This document shows, in pieces, positions 1-5,966 of a DNA stretch of 13,807 nt; within the stretch, counting starts at the first letter, position 1; every line of letters starts with the position of its first letter. This DNA comes from Pelagophyceae sp. CCMP2097 (Eukaryota; Sar; Pelagophyceae). The stretch covers positions 17,631 to 31,437 of the forward strand of contig MU657522.1 in assembly GCA_026770575.1 (NCBI GenBank). Reading direction: 5' to 3'. The notes beneath the pieces were generated by a model, which ran no database searches, was not told the origin of the DNA, and worked only from the letters and a program-made list of their open reading frames with translations. Both the position numbers and the translations under genes were made by a program.

Positions 1-320
1 AGAAAAGTAACATTGTTTGCACTACGCTGTCCTGGGTCCCTTGGGACGCAGCGTAACACCCCGGATCCCCCCTTAAACTTCTTACCCGCTTTCAAATCGT
101 CGGCTTGCTTCGTATTGGCCCGACCGGCGAGGCGCGCCGCTTGGGAGCGCGCCTGTGCCGGACTGTCGCGGGTGCCGGGGGGAGAACCTTCGGACCCCCC
201 TTTAACTTCTTACCCGCATTCATCCAATCCACGCTTGCCAAGGGCTTGCTGCGCTCTGCGAGACATTCGATCGCACGTTTCGGCGCGCCGGTTGGGGGCG
301 TGTCGGGCCTGGACTCTCGC

Positions 321-352
321 GGGCGCCGGGGGGAGACCCCCCGGATCCCCCC
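321..352 (+). repeat. Best-preserved hairpin core of the array
   Basis: An 8-bp perfect stem (CCGGGGGG with CCCCCCGG) closes a 3-base AGA loop, followed by GAT and a second C6 run. Similar cores lie at 170-200 (right arm mutated), 450-471 (cut short) and 698-728, and in reverse orientation at 1814-1844 and 2479-2509. Such a stem could fold in RNA or single-stranded DNA. No function can be assigned. Confidence 0.75.
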
Positions 353-471
353 TTAAACTTCTTACCCGCTTTCAAATCGTCGCCTAGCTTCGTATCGGCT
401 CGACCGGCGAGGCGCGCCGCTTAGGAGCGCGTCGGTGCCGGACTGTCGCGGGTGCCGGGGGGAGACCCCCC

Positions 472-541
472 ACTCTGGTGGGCTCTTTGTCGCTGCTCGT
501 CCGCGCCCTGCTCTTCCACGACGCGCGTCGCGTAAGCCTCC
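472..541 (+). repeat. ~70-bp segment interrupting a hairpin core
   Basis: In the third unit the C6 arm ends at about 471 and the expected continuation (C run, GTACC, C run, TTTAAC) resumes at about 540. The intervening ~70 bases have no match elsewhere in the array. The spacing between units 2 and 4 is 355 bp while units 1 and 3 are 280 bp apart; the difference (75 bp) is close to this segment's length, so it looks inserted. It has no obvious terminal repeats. Confidence 0.5.
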
Positions 542-998
542 CCCCGTACCCCCCCTTTAACTTCTTACCCGCTTTCATCAATTCCTCGCTTGCCCTATCG
601 CTTGAAAAATGTGACGCCGGCTTTGGCTCGCTGCGCTGTCGGTCCCTCGCCCGCGGAGGCGCGCCGCTTGGAAACGCAGCAGGCCCCGGACTCTCGCGGG
701 TGCCGGGGGGAGACCCCCCGGACCCCCCTTAATCTAACGCGGTACAAAGGGATATCGGCGATAAAGCCTAATTCACTGGCAAGTGGCGCAAGTTTGTGCC
801 TCCCAGAGGCCGCCTGCGGGGGTGGGCGTGGTCGCTATGGGCCTCCCTGCCCCCCGGGGTGTCCGTGACATGATCAGCCTCGAGGAGGGCGCCTTGCAAG
901 GGCGTGAACAAGCGTTTCCCCCACTATTTTGAACTTGATAAAATCTTTATTTGCCTCCTTACCTTGATTTTGAACTGATTTTGCCTCCGCATTGCGAA

Positions 999-1009
999 GG
1001 TTCGAGCCC
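999..1009 (+). promoter_or_regulatory. B-box-like motif (GGTTCGAGCCC)
   Basis: It matches the conserved T-arm/B-box consensus of RNA polymerase III genes (GGTTCGANNCC). No A-box or cloverleaf can be built upstream, so this is only a motif, perhaps a remnant of a tRNA-derived repeat. Similar motifs occur at 2101, 2187 and, on the minus strand, 2878. Confidence 0.3.
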
Positions 1010-1302
1010 GGCTGGCAATCGCAGGACCACAGGGATCGAAATTCTGGCTATGTGACGGGGTGGGTCCATACGTACTGGGGTGGTATATGGCAAATACTAT
1101 ACGATTGCCGCGAGTGGCGCTTCAGACGCGCCAAAACAGACGTTCAGATTTTTAGTTTGAGCGTTTTAAACAAACAATTTCTATAGTATCTGGCATCATG
1201 GGACTCAACGCGACGTCCTCTTTCACTCCCAACAGCGCCAAACTCCAACCGACGAACACTCCGATTGCCAGAAAGTCCTCGGCGTCATTGGCGATATCTA
1301 AC

Positions 1303-1385
1303 TATCAATTCGGCTTATGCATGGTCCGAATCCGAAACTTTTGGGCTAGAGGGCCCCATGTACAAGTGCTTATATACCAAAGAAC
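1303..1385 (+). repeat. Divergent repeat copy 1 (ATTCGGCTTA ... TATATACCAAA)
   Basis: It begins with CTATCAATTCGGCTTA and ends with TATATACCAAAGAACAG, followed by CATCATCAACC. The same landmarks appear in the same order at 1725-1945 (CAATTCGGCTAATA, TATATACCAAAC, CTCATCAACC), where the spacing is about 112 bp longer and includes an 87-bp hairpin repeat. Sequence between the landmarks is poorly conserved, so the duplication is tentative. Confidence 0.35.
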
Positions 1386-1724
1386 AGAACAACTTACATC
1401 ATCAACCTATCGGCGTCTGATCAACGCCGATTGCGCAGATGGTGCACTTTTAGCAAGCTGTTGTTACGATGCCCTTCACCACTGAAAACTTTCGATTCGG
1501 GGTTCGGTTCTTACTCTGAGTACCACTGTTATGGTAAGATTCAGCGACCCATGACGCGCCTGTGAAGGAATCATCACCTGTTCATAACAATTGATTCGGA
1601 TTCTATTCGGCTGATGATTCATTTTTGCTGTCTCAATTGTTCAAAAAATAAAACATGTTAGTGAGGCTTTTTTCAAATCCAGATCAGTTTCGAAATTTTT
1701 GCATTTTCTTACTAGGAATCCCTA

Positions 1725-1945
1725 TCAATCAATTCGGCTAATACTGATCCCGCTTATGGGATCCATTTTTAGCGATTCGGAACTGTACCGCCCTCTTCGG
1801 GAGCCTTCGCGACGGGGGGTACGGGGGGTCTCCCCCCGGCGCCCGGAGGAGATTAGGGTCTGTACCGACCCACCTGTGAGGGTCAAAGGCTGGTCTTCAT
1901 ATGTATATACCAAACATTCCAAAGAATCTCATCAACCACCGACTC
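1725..1945 (+). repeat. Divergent repeat copy 2, containing the 87-bp hairpin repeat
   Basis: It shares ATTCGGCTWA at its start and TATATACCAAA plus CTCATCAACC at its end with 1303-1415. The GC-rich hairpin repeat at 1783-1869 lies between these landmarks and accounts for most of the length difference. This suggests the hairpin repeat was inserted into an older repeat. Homology of the remaining bases is weak. Confidence 0.35.
1783..1869 (-). repeat. 87-bp dispersed repeat with inverted hairpin core, copy 1
   Basis: It runs from CTGTACCGCCCTC to TCTGTACCGAC, so its ends are near-direct repeats of CTGTACCG. The middle holds GGGGGGTACGGGGGGTC followed by TCCCCCCGGCGCCC, which is the reverse complement of the core in the 1-735 array. 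A second copy lies at 2449-2534. The repeated ends suggest one unit of a former tandem array. Confidence 0.7.
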
Positions 1946-2100
1946 TAATCATTTCTAAAAACAAATAGCTCGATACCCATCATCCGCACCGCTAAGAAGG
2001 CGCCGGTCTAATGTGTGATAATCAGCATCTACCCGAGTCAACCGCACGTCCAGTAAGTCGTCGGTCAATGCAATCGGTCGTCACGGATTGAAGGTAGACA

Positions 2101-2112
2101 GGTTCGAGCCCC
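2101..2112 (+). promoter_or_regulatory. B-box-like motif (GGTTCGAGCCCC)
   Basis: It has a consensus T-arm core, preceded by TAGACA and followed by GGAGGCAG. No A-box is apparent at the usual distance and a cloverleaf cannot be drawn. Likely a remnant of a tRNA-derived repeat, or chance. Confidence 0.3.
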
Positions 2113-2186
2113 GGAGGCAGTAAAAACAAAACATCAGTTAAATCCGAACAAAATCAAGATTCAAGCCGATGCAAAGGCGAGTCTTG

Positions 2187-2213
2187 GGTTCGAGCCGGGG
2201 AAATGTTTTTTTT
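2187..2213 (+). promoter_or_regulatory. B-box-like motif followed by a T8 tract
   Basis: GGTTCGAGCC (2187-2196) is followed by GGGGAAATG and then eight T at 2206-2213. This resembles a pol III B-box with a T-run terminator, as at the 3' end of a tRNA gene or SINE. The upstream bases (GATGCAAAGGCGAGTC) do not make a convincing A-box or acceptor stem, so a functional tRNA is not claimed. Confidence 0.35.
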
Positions 2214-2360
2214 GTCCCGACTTAAGTTATTTTAGAAAAAAAGTGCTCAGCGACATTCATGGCCGCGGCCGCGCGTCATGCGCCGCCAAAACTACGTCGC
2301 CAAGCTACATGCAAAGTCGCAAACGCCCTTCGTCCCTCACTTCACTGGTCGCGCCACATC

Positions 2361-2426
2361 GTCATGCGCCGCGACGTCGCCAGCGTTTCTTAAAAAGCCC
2401 TTCACCCCTCGAAAAACTGGCCGCAC
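2361..2426 (+). repeat. 66-bp direct repeat, copy 1
   Basis: From GTCATGCGCCGCGACGTCGC to GGCCGCAC this matches 3007-3072 at 63 of 66 positions. The shared segment ends abruptly on both sides. A partial third relative (GTCATGCGCCGC ... CGTCGCCA) lies at about 2275. No coding potential is recognised. Confidence 0.85.
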
Positions 2427-2448
2427 TGCGCCCGTGCGTGATTAGGGT

Positions 2449-2534
2449 CTGTACTGCCCTCCTCGGGATCGAAGCGACGGGGGGGTACGGGGGGTCTCCC
2501 CCGGCGCCCGGAGGAGAATAGGGTCTGAACCGAC
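2449..2534 (-). repeat. 87-bp dispersed repeat with inverted hairpin core, copy 2
   Basis: This is the second copy of the repeat at 1783-1869: CTGTACTGCCCTCCTCGGGA, a G run, GTACGGGGGGTCTCC, GGCGCCCGGAGGAGAATAGGG and CTGAACCGAC. ATTAGGGTCTGTA at its left edge and AATAGGGTCTGAA at its right edge repeat each other, as expected for a tandem-derived unit. One C is missing from the right arm of the hairpin. Confidence 0.7.
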
Positions 2535-2535
2535 T

Positions 2536-2768
2536 CAAGCGGCGTAGCCGCCGCAGTATGCTGCGCAGCGTCGGAGCTTCCGCCTAAGGCGGAGTAGCCG
2601 CCTTAGGCGGCGTAGCCGCCGCACACGACACAGCCGCCTCATGCGGCGTAGCCGCGCAGCTTGCTTAACCACCGCAGGCGGCGCAGCCGCCGCAGGCGGC
2701 GTAGCCACGCAGGCGGCTTAACCTCCGCAGTCGGCGCAGCCGCCTCAGGTGGCGTAGCCGCGGCGCAG
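2536..2768. repeat. Palindrome-rich GGCGTAGCCGCC array
   Basis: About ten imperfect copies of a short unit centred on GGCGTAGCC or GGCGCAGCC are flanked by GCGG/CCGC, making many small palindromes (for example GCGGCGTAGCCGCCGC at 2539-2554 and CCGCCTAAGGCGG at 2581-2593). Spacers vary (CTCATG, TTAACC, ACACGACACA). The frame across it reads repeated Arg-Arg-Leu and is a by-product of the repeat. Related to REP/MITE-like palindromic clusters only in general form. Confidence 0.75.
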
Positions 2769-2829
2769 AGGACCCGACTCTGGGCGAAGGATACAGACAA
2801 ATCCCATTGCTATGCCCACGTAAATAATT

Positions 2830-2921
2830 AAAATCATTTAAACTAATCCCCTTATTTGCGGCCGACCAGATTCGAACCAGCGACCACCTTCTTCTACTTC
2901 TATTATGCACTCCACTGAGCC
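2830..2921 (-). repeat. tRNA-derived SINE-like head with A-box, B-box and T4
   Basis: On the minus strand GGCTCAGTGG (2921-2912) resembles a tRNA D-arm/A-box. It is followed 43 bases later by GGTTCGAATCT (2878-2868), a good T-arm/B-box. A TTTT run occurs at 2833-2830, which could end pol III transcription. The D-stem is shortened, the T-stem needs several G-T pairs and no clear anticodon arm forms, so it is not an intact tRNA. The A-to-B spacing and order fit a tRNA-derived SINE or a tRNA pseudogene. Confidence 0.5.
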
Positions 2922-3006
2922 TTCTTCTTCTATGATGATTCCAATGAGGCTCCTGCTCGACCTCTATTCCCAATAGCGATCGTATCAACCGCCAATCGCT
3001 GAATCG

Positions 3007-3072
3007 GTCATGCGCCGCGACGTCGCCAGCGTTTCTTTAAAAGCCCTTCACCCCTCGAAATACTGGCTGCAC
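3007..3072 (+). repeat. 66-bp direct repeat, copy 2
   Basis: It differs from 2361-2426 at only three positions. It ends about ten bases before the TTAATCAATCAA at 3082-3093, where the 3' end of the minus-strand LINE seems to begin. The two copies diverge completely beyond this point, so the LINE may have inserted into or beside this repeat. Confidence 0.85.
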
Positions 3073-3112
3073 TTGTTTACTTTAATCAATCAAGCAGTCG
3101 GCGCGGAGGGCA

Positions 3113-3262
3113 GGCGAAGCGCAGTGAGCAGAGAAACGGGAGAGCGCGAAGAGAAGCGGCGGGCGGTGTCAATCATCTAGCAGTGCCGGCGAAGCGCAGG
3201 GAACAGAGAAACGGAAGAGCGCGAAGAGAAACAGCGGGCGGTGTCAGTCATCTAGCAGTGCC
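3113..3262 (-). repeat. 75-bp tandem duplication at the LINE 3' end
   Basis: Two head-to-tail copies (3113-3187 and 3188-3262) start with GGCGAAGCGCAG and end with ATCTAGCAGTGCC; a third copy starts at 3263 but stops after GGC. They differ at only a few positions. On the minus strand the CTAG near 3251-3254 provides the LINE stop codon, so the duplication overlaps the last few codons. Short tandem repeats at the 3' end are known in several non-LTR families. Confidence 0.85.
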
Positions 3263-4985
3263 GGCCGTTAGGCCGCTGGACAAAAGGCCCCTGTCGGAAG
3301 ACGTAGGCCTGCTGGCGCGCAGCGTATTGGCGCCGAGCCTGTGCGGCAAAGAAGCAGCTCGACGGCGCGTGGCGCGGCTCGCCGACGGCGTCGAGTTGCG
3401 CGAGCAGCGCGCGGGCGCGGCCGCGCATGGAGCCGACCCCCCACTCCCTGTAGAAGCGGTTGGAGAGTGCGGAGGCCGCGTCGTTGGAGTTGCGCGCGCC
3501 CATCTCCTTCCAGTGGCGGAGGGCGATTCGCTCGGCGATGACCTTGAGCATCGCGTGCGAGTTGACGGACGCCTCACCAAAGTCGCCGAAGACGAAGCCC
3601 TTGACGGGGCCGAACGAGCGGAGCAGCGCCCGCACCGGCCCGACGGTCGTGGACGCCACCTTAGTGCCGTTCGCGTGCTTGCGAGGCAGGCCAGTGGTCG
3701 GGTCCACCTCGTACGCGGGACAGCGGTTGAACTGGACGTCGAGTGCGAGCGCGTGCTTGTCGTACTCGACGTTGACCTTGGCCGCGCGGATGTCGACCGG
3801 CTTGCCTGCGCCGAGGGCTCGCGCTTGGCCGTAGTTCGTGACGTTGTTCGCGATGGTCTTGACGTCCCCGAGGCATTCCGCTCCGATAAAGTCTGTCCAC
3901 TTTAAGTCGGGGACCATCTTGCGGCGGTCACGATACCCGCGAAACGTGTCCCGTGCCGCCGCGCCGCCGCCGGCGCAGACGTTCGCAAAGAGGCCGAATA
4001 CTTCGGTGCTGCACGGCACGTTGGCCTCGGCGAGACCGGCGGCCAGGCGCTCCAAATTCCCGTCGTGATAGTCGTTGCGCGCGCTCTTGCGGTTGACGAA
4101 GGTGCGGTGGCTCAAGAGCTCGTGCCCGAACTTGTCGAGCTCGACGTCCAGGAGTCGGCGCCCCACGAAGGGCGCGCACGCCGGGCTCGGAAGGCCGTAC
4201 CTCACGGCCATCATCTCGGCCCATTCCTCGTTCGAGACGGCACACAGAAACGTCGGGAGGGTCGTGACCAAGCAGGACGAGAAGCGGTCCCCGAACTTTT
4301 GCGACTGTCTCCGCGGGTCGCGCGGCTCCAGGAGCGCAAGGTTGCGGTTGAGCAGCTCAAGAGCGGCCTCCTCGCGCTGCTCGGTGATGGCCTTCTGGAG
4401 CTTGACGATGGGTCCGTCGGGAGACGTGCTGATGTTCGCAACGCTCGCCGAGAGAGGCCCCGCCTCGATGCAGTCGGTCAGGAGCGCCTCCCGGATCTCC
4501 GTCTGCAACTGCTCCCAGCAGTCGACGATCACCACGCCGACGGGCGCCGAGCTCGCGATCAGGCCCGCGAAGCAGTCCGACGAGTCGTCGTTGAAAGCGC
4601 CCCGGCCGAAGATGGCCTCGAGGTGCGGCGCAAATCCGCGGATGACTGCGCCGCCGCGCGTGATTCGGTCCGAGAGTCGCGACGCGAAACCGACGAAGTT
4701 TGAGACAAAAGCGGCCGGAGCGATCTTCGCGCGTTTGCGAATGCCACCGCCGTTGAGACGCGCAGGAAGCTGGAGCCTAGCTTTGGCGAAGACGTCCGAG
4801 ACTACGCCGGCGCCGGCGCCAGGCGGCGACGGCGCGTTCGATTGTGGCGTGAAAGCCGGCGAGCAAGTGGGCCGAGTCCTCCGGAAACTGGTTCGCCATC
4901 ACAAAGTCCGCGCGCTGCTGGAGGCAGTGGTTGACGAGCGCGTGGAGCGACTGCGAGTGGTGGGACTGGTACGCTGTTCCGCCAA
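3252..4985 (-). pseudogene. LINE thumb/C-terminal region with PD-(D/E)xK-like motif
   Basis: After the shift near 4985 a short segment (GGTAYQSHHSQSLHALVNHC) follows, then another shift near 4825, then a long uninterrupted stretch to the stop at 3252. The long part includes ARLQLPARLNGGGIRKRA, typical of the LINE thumb-to-C-terminal link. It then has RKMVPDL (Pro-Asp at 3911-3906) and, a short way on, ECLGDVKT (Asp 3866-3864, Lys 3860-3858). A PD ... D-x-K arrangement fits a restriction-like endonuclease that nicks the target DNA. GPVRALLRSFGPVKGFVFG and RFYREWGV follow. A CCHC finger is not clear. The nuclease assignment is inference from motif order. Confidence 0.6.
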
Positions 4986-5966
4986 AGAGTCGACGAGTGC
5001 CGTCTGCACGTACGCGGTGGTTCCGACGAACACGCCGGTGATCTTGACGCCGTCCTCGACGACCTTGACATCAATGCCGTCGATGCGCGCGACGGCAGCG
5101 CCGTCCTCGACAGAGCGCGAGACGCGGTCGGTGAAGAGCGGATCATCAGCCAGGCCGAGGCCGCGCGCCGGGCAATAGGCCTTGCAGCCGGCGGCTTTGA
5201 GGCCCAAACCTAACGGCCCGATCGCCTCGATGTACAGTCTCGCGGCTTCAAAAGCGACGTTTTTGGGCGCGAAGATAAAGGTGTCGTCAGCGTAGCACGG
5301 CGCATACATAGCCCCTGGCTTCGCCGTCGGCGGGGTCCAACGGCGCGTGCGCGCGGAGCAGCGCATTAAGGTCTTCGTTCGCAAACTGGGTCATGGCCGC
5401 GAAGCCCGTCATGCCGAGGCCGTCGCCCTGCTGCATGCCCTCGATGACCGGCTTGCTCCCGGAGAGGACGATGAGCGACCCCGGAGAGAGGTAGGCGCGG
5501 CAGTAACGCGCGAGGACCTGGCCTACGCGGTGAAACGAGGCCTCTGTTTCGCCCGCCTTGACCCTCTTCGAGAGCGCGAGGAGCGCCGAAATGATCTGAA
5601 ACCGCGCCGCCTTGTTGAGCCCGTTGACCACGTCCAGCTGCAGTAAGACCCACTCCGGGTGCGCCAGCATGGACTCGCGGAGGCTGGCGGCAAGCATGTT
5701 AATGCCCGACGCAACGCCGACGCAAACCTGCGTCGGGTAAAAAGCCTCGGCGCAATCCGCTTTCAGCTCAGCCTGCACGAGCTTGGCCGAGGCCCGGCGC
5801 GCCGTGTTGCCCATGCCGACGGGCCGGCAGTCCTGGACGCCCTCCGAGTTGAGCGGCGCGTTGGGGTCCTTGATCGGCGCGACGCACTTGATGGCGGCGT
5901 CCGCGGAGTACCACCAGTACGGTAGGCGCCCGTTGACGGCGCGCGTCTGAAAGGCGTCGACAAGCC
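4985..5966 (-). pseudogene. LINE reverse transcriptase domain (two frames)
   Basis: The first part (5966-5310) contains RPVGMGNTARRASAKLV (RT motif 1-like), LLQLDVVNGLNKA (motif A; catalytic Asp at 5632-5634) and GMQQGDGLGMTGF (motif B). After a frameshift near 5310 the second part gives CYADDTFIF, the motif C catalytic pair (Tyr-Ala-Asp-Asp at 5294-5283), and then GVKITGVFVGTT, like the LG.P.G motif of LINE RTs. All expected catalytic Asp residues are present, so only the indels disable it. This domain would copy element RNA into DNA at the target site. The frame shifts again near 4985 at an AAA run. Confidence 0.85.

Larger units (their letters stand above)
1..735. repeat. GC-rich higher-order repeat array with G6/C6 hairpin
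   Basis: Four related units each carry a run of C followed by the anchor CTTCTTACCCGC, at about 78, 206, 358 and 561. Units 1 and 3 share a long stretch (about 63-200 and 343-471, offset exactly 280 bp), including AATCGTCG and CGACCGGCGAGGCGCGCC. Units 2 and 4 instead share a CATC..ATTCCTCGCTTGCC-like continuation, so the order is A-B-A-B. Units are joined by a hairpin core, CCGGGGGGAGACCCCCCGG, seen near 173, 326, 455 and 703; the first is decayed in its right arm and the third is cut off after the C run. Open frames across this block read through the repeat and resemble no protein I know. Probably non-coding satellite-like or dispersed repeat DNA. Confidence 0.8.
736..1782. other. Lower-GC stretch with no recognisable gene
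   Basis: Composition drops to roughly half GC after the array. Open frames at about 992-1186, 1198-1485 and 1699-1968 have no recognisable domain and an unconvincing composition, so they are not called as genes. The stretch contains a cluster of the hexamer ATTCGG (1308, 1495, 1594, 1605, 1732, 1775), a TATATACCAAA motif at 1371 that recurs at 1904, and one B-box-like motif at 999. Nothing else is evident. Confidence 0.6.
1970..2240. other. Non-coding stretch with two B-box-like motifs
   Basis: No open frame of interest is present. GGTTCGAGCCCC at 2101-2112 and GGTTCGAGCC at 2187-2196 are the only recognisable signals. The second is followed within 10 bases by a run of eight T. Nothing else is seen. 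Confidence 0.5.

Noticed and set aside
13..868. Several overlapping open frames of 65-124 residues in the first 870 bases
   Set aside because: They run through the repeat array in several frames, begin mostly with non-ATG codons and encode repeated Pro/Arg-rich peptides that follow from the DNA repeat.
1198..1485. Small host protein of 95 residues
   Set aside because: It has an ATG but no domain, its composition looks random, and it lies in a repeat-bearing low-GC stretch.
2101..2213. Functional tRNA genes at the B-box-like motifs
   Set aside because: No acceptor stem, D-arm or anticodon arm can be drawn around them.
2536..2768. CRISPR array
   Set aside because: Units are palindromic, imperfect and almost without spacers, the context is eukaryotic and no cas gene is present.
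2665..2988. Minus-strand open frame of 107 residues ending in repeated Arg-Arg-Leu
   Set aside because: The repeat protein is produced by the palindrome array, and the start overlaps the tRNA-like sequence.
3183..3905. Long plus-strand frame of 240 residues
   Set aside because: It is the antisense of the LINE C-terminal region; GC-rich codon bias keeps opposite frames open. The same applies to plus-strand frames at 4065-5178 and 6300-7481.
5287..5310. Programmed ribosomal frameshift between RT segments
   Set aside because: Four shifts of alternating sign occur in the LINE, no slippery heptamer is evident at this site, and the break lies just before the YADD motif inside a domain.
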